Shown here piece after piece: positions 1 through 8,121 of a stretch of DNA of 64,000 nucleotides. Where the stretch lies: positions 1-64,000 of the forward strand of contig JADBXR010000018.1 in the NCBI GenBank assembly GCA_020403425.1, given 5' to 3'. A program made the position numbers and the translations under genes. This DNA is from Chitinophagaceae bacterium. GTDB lineage: Bacteria; Bacteroidota; Bacteroidia; Chitinophagales; Chitinophagaceae. The first letter of the stretch is position 1. The number at the start of each line of letters is the position of its first letter. The notes below the pieces were generated by a model, which worked only from the letters and a program-made list of their open reading frames with translations, did no database searches and had not been told where the DNA came from.

Positions 1-81
1 AAAATACTCTTGCGCAAGGGCAATCTTTAGGGCAGGTTCGTACACATGTTCACGACCTTTTTGCTTTTGGGGAACCTTCAT
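1..81 (-). CDS. Partial N-terminus, possible transposase/HTH protein
   Basis: An ATG at 81 on the minus strand opens a frame that stays open for 27 codons to the window edge. The peptide is basic at its start (MKVPQKQKGRE) and continues with an amphipathic stretch (YEPALKIALAQEY). This resembles the beginning of the small helix-turn-helix subunit of IS3-type transposases common in Bacteroidota, but the family signature lies outside the window. The call is therefore an inference from a very short piece; it could be any small DNA-binding protein. The 226 bases between it and the next gene hold only a weak 48-codon ORF. Confidence 0.4.
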   Translation of the reverse strand, partial: MKVPQKQKGREHVYEPALKIALAQEYF

Positions 82-307
82 AATTAATCAAGTTTACATA
101 TTTAGTTCGAAATATGTAAAGTGATTTCAGGAAGAGACAGCCCCCCAGGCTGGCAATCGCATATAAACCCATGATTATCAATGAGGATCTGTGGAAAAAG
201 ACGGAGGGCAGGCGTTATCACAGCTCCATCCGGTACCCAGGACCAGATGCAGGGCTTTTCAACGTACAACACCCAAGTATGCTTATATTTAAAGAACATT
301 ATCGGGT

Positions 308-754
308 ATGCCTGTAAAAACCTTGAAATATACCAATGGCGAAGTAACGGTTGTCTGGAAACCGGATGCCTGCATACACAGCCGTATCTGCTGGACAGGT
401 CTGAGAGAGGTATTCGACCCTTCCAAACGTCCCTGGGTGAATATGCAGGGCGGCACTACCCAACAGATCATTGAACAGGTGCGCAAATGCCCGAGTGGGG
501 CCTTGAGTTATTTCCTAAATGAGCAGGAAGCGACCCATGAGCCACAAACAGCGATCGTTAGTGAGGCTTCGGAGATATTGAATATACAGATCAAACCAAA
601 CGGCCCGATCCTGATCGAAACCGATTGCCGTATCACACACGGCAACGGGGAAGTGGAGATCAAAAAAGGGAGAACTGCACTCTGCCGCTGCGGCGGTTCA
701 GCCAACAAACCATATTGCGACGGATCTCATAAGACCAATGGTTTCGAGGGGTGA
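308..754 (+). CDS. Fer4_19/CDGSH iron-sulfur protein
   Basis: 148-residue cytoplasmic iron-sulfur protein with two modules. Residues 1-70 match the divergent (4Fe-4S) Mut/Fer4_19 type, with Cys22, Cys28 and Cys61 (CPSGAL). Residues 120-145 form a CDGSH domain, with Cys126, Cys128, Cys137 and His141 as the expected 3Cys-1His ligands of a 2Fe-2S cluster. Such fusions are widespread and are thought to act in electron transfer or cluster handling; no substrate is known. The ATG at 308 gives the full first domain. The TGA stop lies inside the repeat that follows, so the C-terminus may have been trimmed or rewritten by it. Confidence 0.85.
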   Translation: MPVKTLKYTNGEVTVVWKPDACIHSRICWTGLREVFDPSKRPWVNMQGGTTQQIIEQVRKCPSGALSYFLNEQEATHEPQTAIVSEASEILNIQIKPNGPILIETDCRITHGNGEVEIKKGRTALCRCGGSANKPYCDGSHKTNGFEG

Positions 755-890
755 GGGGTGAATCGTGAGACGTGAGTCGTGAATCGTGAGTGGTGAGTGG
801 GCAATGTAGCAGCTGCATAGAGACGACACTCCCTACTGACAACTCCCTACTCACGACTCACGACTCACGTCTCACGTCTCACGTCTCACA
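751..890. repeat. Intergenic inverted repeat, GTGAGT/GTGAATCG family
   Basis: The left half is a run of GTGA-type words (GTGAATCGTGAGACGTGAG...); the right half is the complementary run (CTCACGACTCACGTCTCACG...). They are separated by about 20 bases, so a long imperfect hairpin can form. It sits between two convergent genes and contains the TGA stop codons of both (752-754 plus, 886-888 minus). Related elements occur at about 13.3, 47.9, 50.65 and 61.85 kb. It may act as a bidirectional terminator, but there is no T-run to confirm that. Confidence 0.75.
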
Positions 891-1230
891 CTTTCTTCGA
901 TCCCGAATAGCCGTTCTTCAGCAGCCATTGTAATACCTTATCGCGCTGATCGCCCTGCACGATGGCTTCACCGTCCTTTACACTGCCACCGGTGCCGCAG
1001 AAGTTCTTGAGTTTTTTTCCCAGGTCTTCCAGGTCCTCTTCTTTTCCAACAAAACCGGTGATCAATGTTACGGCTTTGCCCGCCCTTTGTTTGGTGTCTA
1101 ACCGGATACGCAGTTTTTGCTGGTTGGCGGGTAATGTATCCTGGATCTCCGCTGCCTCCTCTTCAAAACGGAAAGAAGGGTCGGTACTGAATACAAAACC
1201 TCTGGCATCGGGTTTATTTTTTTTGCTCAT
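886..1230 (-). CDS. yciH: SUI1/eIF1-like translation factor (YciH family)
   Basis: 114-residue protein of the bacterial SUI1/YciH family, homologous to eukaryotic eIF1, which influences start-codon fidelity on the 30S subunit. The C-terminal half carries the family core: a basic strand (KLRIRLDTKQRAGKAVTLI), then a glycine-rich CGTGGSVKDG loop, then a QGDQRDKV helix near the end. The N-terminal extension (about residues 1-40) is acidic and probably disordered. Length is normal. It is convergent with the CDGSH gene, and its stop codon lies in the intergenic repeat. nadC lies upstream on the same strand with a 34-base gap. Confidence 0.9.
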   Translation of the reverse strand: MSKKNKPDARGFVFSTDPSFRFEEEAAEIQDTLPANQQKLRIRLDTKQRAGKAVTLITGFVGKEEDLEDLGKKLKNFCGTGGSVKDGEAIVQGDQRDKVLQWLLKNGYSGSKKV

Positions 1231-1264
1231 AGTGTTTTGAATATAATTTACTCATCGCGCGGTC

Positions 1265-2125
1265 TTACAGGAGTACGGCCTTCAGGCTCAGGTCAATGCT
1301 TTGCGCCTGGTGTATCAGTCCGCCCACACTCACATAATCCACACCCGTTGCTGCGTAAGCTTCGATCGTATCTAAATGGATACCGCCACTGGCTTCCGTC
1401 TCAAACTCACCTTTGATGATCTGCAAAGCCTCGCTGATCAGCGCCGGTGTAAAATTATCCAGCATGATGCGGAACACTTTTCCCTTACCCATTTCGCAAA
1501 CCGTTCGTACATCTTCCAGGCTGCGTGTTTCCACTTCAATGCGAAGCTGTTTCGCCATTTTCTGCGAATACGCATAAGCAGCTTCAACGGCCTGCGCTAT
1601 GCCGCCGCAATAATCAATGTGGTTGTCCTTCAGCATGATCATATCATACAGACCGAAACGATGGTTCACACCTCCGCCGATCTTGACCGCTTCTTTCTCC
1701 AGCAGGCGGAAATTGGGAGTGGTTTTGCGGGTATCGAGCAAACGGGTACGATAGCCCTTTAGTTTTTCTGTGTATCGATGGGTCAGGGTGGCGATGCCGC
1801 TCATGCGCTGCATACAGTTCAGTACCAGCCTTTCGCAGGTGAGGATGGTATGTACGCTGGCTTCCACCTCAAAGGCTTTCCCGCCGTTTTGAACGGCGTC
1901 ACCGTCTTTCTGAAAAGCAGTGAAGACCGCACCAGGCTCTTGCATGCGAAAGATCTTTTCAGCCACGGCCATACCAGCCAGTATACCTTCCTGTTTGATC
2001 TTCAACACGGCTTTGCCTCTTTTCTGCGGCGGTATACAGCTGAGGGTGGAATGGTCCCCATCGCCCACATCCTCCAGCAAGGCTTCTTTTATCAGGTGCT
2101 CCAATTGTTCGTTGAACGATTTCAT
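1265..2125 (-). CDS. nadC: Nicotinate-nucleotide pyrophosphorylase (carboxylating)
   Basis: 286 residues, the normal length for quinolinate phosphoribosyltransferase, which converts quinolinate and PRPP to nicotinate mononucleotide in de novo NAD synthesis. Visible signatures are the TRKTTPNFR substrate loop, the HRFGLYDMIMLKDNH segment and the late SGGIHLD and GVDYVSVGG phosphate-binding strands of the beta/alpha barrel. The ATG at 2125 is preceded by TACATTTA (rc of 2130-2137), which resembles a Bacteroidota -7 box only four bases from the start. The transcript may therefore be nearly leaderless, or an upstream promoter may be used. A terminator separates it from the DUF4783 gene upstream. 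Confidence 0.95.
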   Translation of the reverse strand: MKSFNEQLEHLIKEALLEDVGDGDHSTLSCIPPQKRGKAVLKIKQEGILAGMAVAEKIFRMQEPGAVFTAFQKDGDAVQNGGKAFEVEASVHTILTCERLVLNCMQRMSGIATLTHRYTEKLKGYRTRLLDTRKTTPNFRLLEKEAVKIGGGVNHRFGLYDMIMLKDNHIDYCGGIAQAVEAAYAYSQKMAKQLRIEVETRSLEDVRTVCEMGKGKVFRIMLDNFTPALISEALQIIKGEFETEASGGIHLDTIEAYAATGVDYVSVGGLIHQAQSIDLSLKAVLL

Positions 2126-2154
2126 GTTGTAAATGTAGGGGCTGCTACAGAAAA

Positions 2155-2181
2155 ATCCCGCTCCGGGTCTCGAAGCGGGAT
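2155..2181 (-). terminator. Intrinsic terminator after the DUF4783 gene
   Basis: ATCCCGCT (2155-2162) pairs perfectly with AGCGGGAT (2174-2181). Read on the minus strand, the hairpin ends in TTTTT (2151-2155). It lies 25 bases past the stop of the DUF4783 gene. Confidence 0.8.
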
Positions 2182-2206
2182 CCTTTTCGTGTTTTTCTAT
2201 CGCTCG

Positions 2207-2587
2207 TCAGCTGATCCGCAATGTGATGATCTGTCTTTTACCATCCTTCACTTTGAGCATGATGGTGATATTGTGGCCCTTGGCATTGTTCAGCAGTTTA
2301 CCCGCCAGGTACATGGTGGTACCGATCTCACGTTCAGAGGTCTTCTCAAAGCCTTTGATGCCGTTTTCTGCGAAAAAGGCCTTCAGGGTAAGGGTGGCCT
2401 GGTTACGGCCTATGTTTTTTACCTCGTCTTTATCAAGGAGTTTGATATCCACATAATCGTCAAAATAATTGCCCACCTGGCCCGCATCGGCCGATTTGAA
2501 CGCGTTCACAATGGCATCTACATCGCCCTGGGCGGTAAAGGACATCAACCCCAATACCAGACCGGTCAATAAGAGTAACTTTTTCAT
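2207..2587 (-). CDS. DUF4783 domain protein, exported
   Basis: 126 residues from the ATG at 2587. The longer frame to 2632 would add 15 residues without a signal-like start, so the internal MKKLLLLTG start is preferred. Residues 1-20 form a signal peptide; the mature part has the alpha/beta, NTF2-like look of DUF4783 (AIVNAFKSADAGQVGNYFDD, then a KVKDGKRQIITLRI strand end). Function is unknown. The family is typical of Bacteroidota and commonly lies beside nadC, as here. Probably periplasmic. It ends just before a strong terminator, so it is transcribed separately from nadC. Confidence 0.8.
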   Translation of the reverse strand: MKKLLLLTGLVLGLMSFTAQGDVDAIVNAFKSADAGQVGNYFDDYVDIKLLDKDEVKNIGRNQATLTLKAFFAENGIKGFEKTSEREIGTTMYLAGKLLNNAKGHNITIMLKVKDGKRQIITLRIS

Positions 2588-2703
2588 AATACACGATTTG
2601 TTACACCCCACTGGTTGCCAAAAACATGCCAAACTCAGGAATCAAGGGTATTGGGATAAAGTTAACATCTATTCATCAATTGTAAATGCAGTAATTTTAT
2701 CCC

Positions 2704-4224
2704 ATGAGCAAGAAAGTCATTTTAGTCATTATGGACGGTTGGGGCCTTGGAAAGGTGAAATCAGCCGATGCCATCCAGAACGCGAATGTTCCGTTCGTCA
2801 GTTCTTTGTATGGGAAGTACCCCAATACCACTCTGGTCACCTGTGGCGAAGAAGTAGGTTTACCCGATGGACAGATGGGCAACAGTGAAGTAGGACACCT
2901 GAACCTGGGTGCAGGCCGTATCGTTTACCAGGAATTACAACGCATCAATGTCGCGATCCGTACCGGCGAATTTGCAGAGAACCGCCAACTGCTGGGATCG
3001 ATCCGTTTTGCCAAAGAGAACGGGAAACCTTTGCACCTTTTAGGACTGGTAAGCGACGGCGGTGTACACTCGCACCTGAACCATATCAAAGCCATCTGCG
3101 ACGTCTGCAAAAAAGAAGGACTCCAGGAAGTATATATTCACGCATTCACCGATGGCAGGGACACCGATCCCAAAAGCGGACTGGGTTTCGTGACCGAATT
3201 GCAGCAGCACCTGAACAACTCGGTGGGAAAGATCGCATCGGTAAGTGGCCGGTACTATGCCATGGACCGCGACAAACGATGGGAGCGTGTAAAGCTGGCC
3301 TATGACTGCCTGGTAAAAGGTGAGGGGCCCAAAGCAACAGATGCGCTCGCTGCCATTGAACGATCCTATGCAGCCGATATCACGGACGAGTTCATCAAAC
3401 CTACCGTTATCGTTGATGAAGCACAGCAGCCGCTGGCAACCATCAAAGATGGGGATGCCGTTATCTGTTTCAATTTCCGTACCGACCGCTGCCGCGAGAT
3501 CACAGAAGTGCTCACACAAAGCGATAATCCGGAATTTGGTATGGAGAAACTGATCCTGCACTATACCACCATGACCATGTACGACCAGAAGTTCCAGAAC
3601 GTGCATGTGATCTTTGAGAACGACAACCTTAGCAATACACTGGGCGAAGTATTGGCAGTCCATGGCAAAAAACAGATCCGTATTGCCGAAACGGAAAAAT
3701 ACCCACACGTAACTTTCTTTTTCAGTGGCGGCCGCGAAGAACCTTTTGCGGGCGAGAGCCGGATCATGGTGCCTTCACCCAAAGTGGCCACGTATGACCT
3801 GCAGCCGGAAATGAGTGCCGTGGAGATCACAGATAAGCTTGTTCCGGAAATTGAGAAAGAATCTGCCGACTTCATCTGTCTCAACTATGCCAATACCGAT
3901 ATGGTGGGACATACCGGTGTTTTCAGCGCCGCTGTCATTGCAGCCGAAACCGTAGACGCCTGTGTGAACAGGGTGGTAACTGCCGGACTGGAGCATGGCT
4001 ATACCATCTTCCTGACAGCCGACCACGGTAATGCCGATTACCTGGTGAACGAAGATGGCAGTCCGAATACTGCGCATACACTGAACCCTGTCCCATTCTT
4101 TATCATCGACAAGGAATGGAAAGGGCAGTTGAAAACCGGCAAACTGGGTGACCTTGCTCCCACCATTTTAACAGTCATGGGATTACCCGTTCCGAAGGAA
4201 ATGACGGGAAATATCTTAATTTAA
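2704..4224 (+). CDS. gpmI: 2,3-bisphosphoglycerate-independent phosphoglycerate mutase
   Basis: 506 residues, full length for the cofactor-independent, Mn-dependent mutase that interconverts 3- and 2-phosphoglycerate in glycolysis. The alkaline-phosphatase-like domain begins with MDGWGLG (Asp11 metal ligand) and has the phosphorylated serine in GNSEVGH (Ser61). The C-terminal metal site is in TADHGNADYL followed by TAHTLNPVP. The middle phosphotransferase domain contains SDGGVHSH, FTDGRDT and SGRYYAMDRDKRWER. The start at 2704 gives the canonical MSKKVILVIMDGWG N-terminus. The next gene begins 18 bases later and may be cotranscribed. Confidence 0.97.
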   Translation: MSKKVILVIMDGWGLGKVKSADAIQNANVPFVSSLYGKYPNTTLVTCGEEVGLPDGQMGNSEVGHLNLGAGRIVYQELQRINVAIRTGEFAENRQLLGSIRFAKENGKPLHLLGLVSDGGVHSHLNHIKAICDVCKKEGLQEVYIHAFTDGRDTDPKSGLGFVTELQQHLNNSVGKIASVSGRYYAMDRDKRWERVKLAYDCLVKGEGPKATDALAAIERSYAADITDEFIKPTVIVDEAQQPLATIKDGDAVICFNFRTDRCREITEVLTQSDNPEFGMEKLILHYTTMTMYDQKFQNVHVIFENDNLSNTLGEVLAVHGKKQIRIAETEKYPHVTFFFSGGREEPFAGESRIMVPSPKVATYDLQPEMSAVEITDKLVPEIEKESADFICLNYANTDMVGHTGVFSAAVIAAETVDACVNRVVTAGLEHGYTIFLTADHGNADYLVNEDGSPNTAHTLNPVPFFIIDKEWKGQLKTGKLGDLAPTILTVMGLPVPKEMTGNILI

Positions 4225-4242
4225 TTGCCTAAACCTGCTTAT

Positions 4243-4737
4243 ATGAAAATTCTGAAAAAGGTTCTGATCGTATTACTGGTACTTTTTGTGGCAGCCCAGG
4301 CATTTCGTCCGGCCAAAAACAATTCGAACGACACCAGCAAGGATATCTCTAAAAGTTATGTGGTTCCAGAGAATGTGAAAGCCATTCTTGCCAAGGCCTG
4401 TAATGACTGTCACAGCAACAACACGAAGTATCCCTGGTACGCAGAGATACAACCTGTGGCCTGGTGGTTGAATGACCATATCCAGGATGGCAAGAAACAC
4501 CTCAACTTCAATGAGTTTGATGGCTATCGCATTGCGCGCCAGTACAAAAAACTGGAAGAATGTATAGATGAGGTCAAGGATGGAGAAATGCCCATGTCCT
4601 CTTATACCATCATCCACAAAGAGGCCAAACTGACTGACGATGAGAGGCAGACGCTCTTTACCTGGTGTGAGATCGTAAGAGACAGCATCAAGGCAAGGTA
4701 CCCGGCGGATAGTCTGGTAATCAAGAAGAAGAAATAG
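4243..4737 (+). CDS. Haem-binding domain protein, membrane-anchored
   Basis: 164 residues from the ATG at 4243; a TTG at 4225 in frame is less likely. An N-terminal hydrophobic segment (residues 7-20) is followed by a periplasmic domain with a single c-type haem motif, CNDCH (Cys53, Cys56, His57), then YPWYAEIQPVAWWL and a later MPMSSYTIIH stretch that may give the Met ligand. This fits the Bacteroidota haem_bd (DUF1924-like) family, likely an electron carrier or haem-linked sensor. It sits 18 bases after gpmI and ends before a large hairpin repeat. Confidence 0.85.
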   Translation: MKILKKVLIVLLVLFVAAQAFRPAKNNSNDTSKDISKSYVVPENVKAILAKACNDCHSNNTKYPWYAEIQPVAWWLNDHIQDGKKHLNFNEFDGYRIARQYKKLEECIDEVKDGEMPMSSYTIIHKEAKLTDDERQTLFTWCEIVRDSIKARYPADSLVIKKKK

Positions 4738-4746
4738 TACTAAATA

Positions 4747-4824
4747 GTTTGGGGTTTGGGGTTGGGAGTTTGGGGTTGTTTTAACCAGACAACAACCCCA
4801 AACTCCCAACCCCAAACTCCAAAC
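4747..4824. repeat. Intergenic hairpin repeat, GTTTGGGG family, copy 1
   Basis: A left arm of 34 bases (4747-4780, GTTTGGGGTTTGGGG...GGGGTTGTT) pairs with a right arm of 34 bases (4791-4824), differing at one position (a G-T wobble), around a 10-base loop TTAACCAGAC. The right arm is identical, base for base, to the right arm of the copy at 6122-6200. It lies between the haem-binding gene and engB, which are on the same strand, so it would be transcribed into engB leader RNA. Confidence 0.85.
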
Positions 4825-4838
4825 GCCTAACCCTCCCC

Positions 4839-5483
4839 ATGCAGATCAAATCAGCCAAATACCTTATCTCATCGGCGCTGGTGAGCCAATGTCCCAAACC
4901 AGACAAACCCGAATATGCGTTCATTGGGAGAAGTAATGTAGGCAAATCATCGCTGATCAATATGGTCACCGGTCAGAAAAGCCTGGCCAAAACATCGGCC
5001 ACACCCGGTAAGACCCAACTGATCAACCATTTTGAAGTGGAGAGCAGTTCGGGAGACAAGGGGCCTAGGTCCAGGTGGTTCCTGGTAGATCTGCCGGGTT
5101 ATGGATACGCCAAAAGATCACAGACCGAACGGAAAAAATGGGAGGAGATGATCAATGGTTACCTGCGCAAACGAGAGAACCTGGTGCAGGTATTCGTACT
5201 GATCGACAGCAGGCATGCACCCCAAAAGATCGACCTGGAATTTGTGAACCAGCTGGATCACTGGAAAGTGGATTTCAGCCTGGTGTTCACCAAATCCGAC
5301 AAAGAGAAACCCGGTGTTGTAGCTAGAAATGTGCAGGCTTTTTTGGATAAACTAAAAGAGACCTGGCAGTTCCTTCCCCGTCATTTCGTGACCAGTTCAG
5401 AGAAAAAAATCGGTCGTGATGAGATCCTCCGGTTCATTGATGACTGCAACCAGGAAATACTGGAGAATACGAGGACCGTATAA
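4839..5483 (+). CDS. engB: Ribosome biogenesis GTPase EngB/YsxC
   Basis: 214-residue TRAFAC GTPase required for 50S subunit assembly. All G motifs are present: G1 GRSNVGKSS (30-38), G2 in SATPGKTQ, G3 DLPGYGYA, G4 TKSDK and a G5-like TSSEKK. Length is normal. The ATG at 4839 lies 14 bases beyond the hairpin repeat and gives the standard N-terminus ending in EYAFIGRSN. Its downstream neighbour is on the opposite strand (convergent, 62 bases apart). Confidence 0.95.
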   Translation: MQIKSAKYLISSALVSQCPKPDKPEYAFIGRSNVGKSSLINMVTGQKSLAKTSATPGKTQLINHFEVESSSGDKGPRSRWFLVDLPGYGYAKRSQTERKKWEEMINGYLRKRENLVQVFVLIDSRHAPQKIDLEFVNQLDHWKVDFSLVFTKSDKEKPGVVARNVQAFLDKLKETWQFLPRHFVTSSEKKIGRDEILRFIDDCNQEILENTRTV

Positions 5484-5545
5484 GGGAGACAGTGCCACTT
5501 TCATAGCCGGACGGCTACAAATCAACGTTACAAAACAGCAACGGT

Positions 5546-6019
5546 CTAATTCACGGCCTTATCCGCACAGCAACTGCTGGCAAATGCTTCCGGTTTGGCC
5601 TTGAATGCAAAACCCATACCCAGGATATACCCCATGGCCTCGCGCAGGGCATCGTTGCTCTTGAACTGAGGGTTGGTGTTGATGTCGGCATGCACTTCCA
5701 TATCCACCTGGTGTTCAATGAAAAGATTGCAGAGCTCATAAGCGATCTCGATGCTCTTGGCCACTTCTACCAGCATACGTTCCTTGATGTGGTACTTCTG
5801 TTTTGTCTTTTCATTGTGGATGTACATGAACCCACCATTGTGTTCCCTGAGGAATACGATAACGGTGGCAAACTCTGTGTCTTCGCCCTTTACCTGGCTG
5901 TCGGTACCGATACAGACTTTCAGTTTGGTTCCCATGGCACGCTCCCGTTCAATGGCTTCTCTTACCGCATCTTTGATAGGAAGCTGAATGTGCTCTCCGT
6001 TGAATTTTCTCCAATGCAT
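5546..6019 (-). CDS. YkuK/DUF458 ribonuclease H-like protein
   Basis: 157 residues from the ATG at 6019. The longer frame upstream runs into the repeat at 6122-6200 and is not credible as protein. The fold is RNase H-like: a first strand with acidic residue (KVCIGTDSQVKG), a middle EVHADINTNP strand and a C-terminal YILGMGFAFKAKPEAFASS helix, as in Bacillus YkuK. Enzymatic function is not established for the family. It ends with a CC near the C-terminus. Convergent with engB and divergent from the glycosyltransferase, with the repeat between them. Confidence 0.85.
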   Translation of the reverse strand: MHWRKFNGEHIQLPIKDAVREAIERERAMGTKLKVCIGTDSQVKGEDTEFATVIVFLREHNGGFMYIHNEKTKQKYHIKERMLVEVAKSIEIAYELCNLFIEHQVDMEVHADINTNPQFKSNDALREAMGYILGMGFAFKAKPEAFASSCCADKAVN

Positions 6020-6121
6020 ATATATGAGGTTTACGTAATTTACTGATTTATAGGCGGCATTCCTGGATTTACAGATGATGTTATTATTAACAGGCGTGGA
6101 AAACAGGGGGGAGAGAGAGAA

Positions 6122-6200
6122 GGTTTGGGGTTTGGAGTTTGGGGTTGGGAGTTGTTTTAACCGAACAACAACCCCAAACTCCCAACCCCAAACTCCAAAC
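6122..6200. repeat. Intergenic hairpin repeat, GTTTGGGG family, copy 2
   Basis: Same family as 4747-4824. The loop and right arm (TTTTAACCGAACAACAACCCC...) match copy 1 almost exactly, and the 34-base right arm is identical. The left arm is rearranged: it lacks one TTTGGGG unit near the loop and has an extra one outside. It lies between the divergent ykuK and glycosyltransferase genes, so it falls in promoter or leader DNA here rather than in a terminator position. Confidence 0.85.
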
Positions 6201-6239
6201 CCTCTCCCCATTCTACCTTCTTACAAGTATATTTGTTGC

Positions 6240-7118
6240 ATGAGAGTGGTTGGTTTTACGTTCATAAAGAATGCGGTACAGTTTGATTACCCGGTGGTTG
6301 AGTCGATCCTTTCGGTGCTGCCGCTGTGTGATGAGATGGTGGTGGCCGTGGGCGACTGCTCGGATGGTACAAGGGAGCTGATCCATTCGATCCCCTCCGG
6401 CAAGATCCGGATCATCGATACCGTATGGGACCCTACCCTTCGGGAAGGCGGTGCTGTACTGGCCGATGAGACCAATAAGGCTTTCCGTGCCATCAGCGGG
6501 CATGCGGACTGGTGTTTGTACATCCAGGGCGATGAAGTGCTGCACGAACAATACCTTGAAACTGTGCGACAGGCCATGTTACAATGGAAAGACCATCCGG
6601 AAGTGGACGGACTTCTCTTCAAGTACAAACATTTTTATGGGTCCTTCGACTATGTGGCCAGTTCCTCTGACTGGTACCGTAACGAGATCCGGATCATACG
6701 GCATAACCCGAATATCTATTCGTACCGCGATGCGCAGGGCTTCCGGAAAGACAATGACCAGAAGCTGAAGGTAAAAGCCATTGATGCGTTCATCTATCAC
6801 TATGGATGGGTAAAGCCACCAGAAATAATGATGGATAAAAGGAGAAATTTCGGGAACTATTGGGGAGGAAATTCCTATACAGAAGAAGTAGCCAAAGCCT
6901 TTAGTGGTGAATTTGATTACTCACAGATCGATATGCTCGAAAAATACTCCGGAACCCATCCTGCCGTAATGATTGACCGCGTCAATCGGAGAAACTGGAA
7001 ATTCGACCGCGACCTTTCCTACAATAGGATAACTGTAAAAGAGAAATTCAAGAATCTCATTGAAAAACTCACAGGACAAAGACCCTTTGACTATAAGAAT
7101 TACATTTTATTACGCTAG
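6240..7118 (+). CDS. Glycosyltransferase family 2
   Basis: 292 residues from the ATG at 6240; the frame upstream to 6075 reads through the repeat and is rejected. The N-terminal GT-A domain has FTFIKNAVQFDYP, the nucleotide-binding MVVAVGDCSDGTREL and an acidic metal-site equivalent in YIQGDEVLHE. The C-terminal half is rich in aromatic residues (HYGWVKPPEIM). It resembles Bacteroidota glycosyltransferases that act on surface polysaccharide. Cytoplasmic; acceptor and donor cannot be told. Its base composition is nearer the host than that of the genes that follow. Confidence 0.85.
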   Translation: MRVVGFTFIKNAVQFDYPVVESILSVLPLCDEMVVAVGDCSDGTRELIHSIPSGKIRIIDTVWDPTLREGGAVLADETNKAFRAISGHADWCLYIQGDEVLHEQYLETVRQAMLQWKDHPEVDGLLFKYKHFYGSFDYVASSSDWYRNEIRIIRHNPNIYSYRDAQGFRKDNDQKLKVKAIDAFIYHYGWVKPPEIMMDKRRNFGNYWGGNSYTEEVAKAFSGEFDYSQIDMLEKYSGTHPAVMIDRVNRRNWKFDRDLSYNRITVKEKFKNLIEKLTGQRPFDYKNYILLR

Positions 7119-7158
7119 CAATAAGTATATCTCTATTATACGCAGAGCTATTATTCTC

Positions 7159-8121
7159 TCAATGATCAGGAAATAAAAGATTCCTACTTACTTTATTGAG
7201 GAATGCTTTTAATGGACTCCGTTTCCGGTAAACACATTTTATCTTTAGAAAATCCGAATGCCGGTTTTCCATAAGTTTCTCATGAAACAATTTAAACAAC
7301 ATGACAAGTGCAGGAAAATCTCTCAAAACAAATCGGTCTTGATGTCGGGCTATTTGATTCGGTTGGCTTAGCGAGTAACCACTGTAATGAAAAAATATCA
7401 AAGGAAATTCCTTGTTAACGACAAATCCTGTTTCATCTTGTTCAATAAACCGCTCATGTAAATTCCAGTAAGCAACATTATATCCGGGATGATCAAGCAC
7501 TAACACTTTTTGAAAATATAAAGGAACCAGATTTAGCCATATCTGGTCATCAAAAAAACCCTCCGCAGGATTCTCGTAGCATTTTTCCTTCATTTGTTTT
7601 TTCCACCAATTCAAAAAAGATCTCGCATTATCATCATTTCTTAAGGCAAAAAAACCACCATTATATATCCCAACATTGAGTATTACATTTTCAGAAGGGC
7701 GTTTATTATCATCAGGGAATGGCGAAGTCACGTGAGGAGACACAATAATAGAATACGTGTCGAGACATTTCTCCAGATATTCAAAACCGCCTGTTATATA
7801 AATATCTGAATCAATATAAATCAGTCTATCAACCTCTCGATTCTCCAACAAATATGAACCATAGAATGATTTCAAGGCACAAGTAAGTCCTAACAAGGTA
7901 TACTTTTTTTTCATATGATCAAACTCCCCCAACCCCAATTGCTCTACGGGCAGAATTTCATACGGTTGAAAAAAGTCTGTAAAGTTTGCGCTATCGATTT
8001 TGTCAGCTAAGCCAATCAATACCGTATACTGTGGATTATACAAAGTCAGCGAGTCTGCCATGGTTTTGGCCTGGCCTAAATGCGAGGATGTACATATCGT
8101 ATATACAATTGTTTTACTCAT
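7159..8121 (-). CDS. Glycosyltransferase, GT8-like nucleotide-sugar transferase
   Basis: 320 residues. The start VYTICTSSHLGQAKTMADSL and the DSD motif (104-106, in YIDSDIYITG) fit the GT-A, metal-dependent retaining transferases of the GT8/Glyco_transf_8 type. A later GIYNGGFFALR segment and DDQIWLN fit the acceptor region. Overlaps the upstream methyltransferase gene by 8 bases, so the two are translationally coupled. Codon use is clearly AT-richer than in the flanking housekeeping genes, suggesting transfer. Donor and acceptor are unknown; a role in cell-surface glycan assembly is inferred. Confidence 0.8.
   Translation of the reverse strand: MSKTIVYTICTSSHLGQAKTMADSLTLYNPQYTVLIGLADKIDSANFTDFFQPYEILPVEQLGLGEFDHMKKKYTLLGLTCALKSFYGSYLLENREVDRLIYIDSDIYITGGFEYLEKCLDTYSIIVSPHVTSPFPDDNKRPSENVILNVGIYNGGFFALRNDDNARSFLNWWKKQMKEKCYENPAEGFFDDQIWLNLVPLYFQKVLVLDHPGYNVAYWNLHERFIEQDETGFVVNKEFPLIFFHYSGYSLSQPNQIARHQDRFVLRDFPALVMLFKLFHEKLMENRHSDFLKIKCVYRKRSPLKAFLNKVSRNLLFPDH

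Noticed and set aside
171..317. 48-codon ORF ahead of the CDGSH protein gene
   Set aside because: It overlaps the real start by 10 bases, has no clear ribosome-binding site and no recognisable sequence. It could be a remnant, but I cannot support it as a gene.
751..890. CRISPR-like array
   Set aside because: Units vary in length and sequence, there are no constant-length spacers and no cas genes; the element is an inverted repeat.
1778..2572. 264-codon plus-strand ORF across nadC and the DUF4783 gene
   Set aside because: It crosses two well-supported genes and a terminator hairpin; the protein has no motif.
5546..6211. Long version of the YkuK protein starting at 6211
   Set aside because: The extra 64 residues translate the GTTTGGGG repeat; the ATG at 6019 gives the family's normal length.
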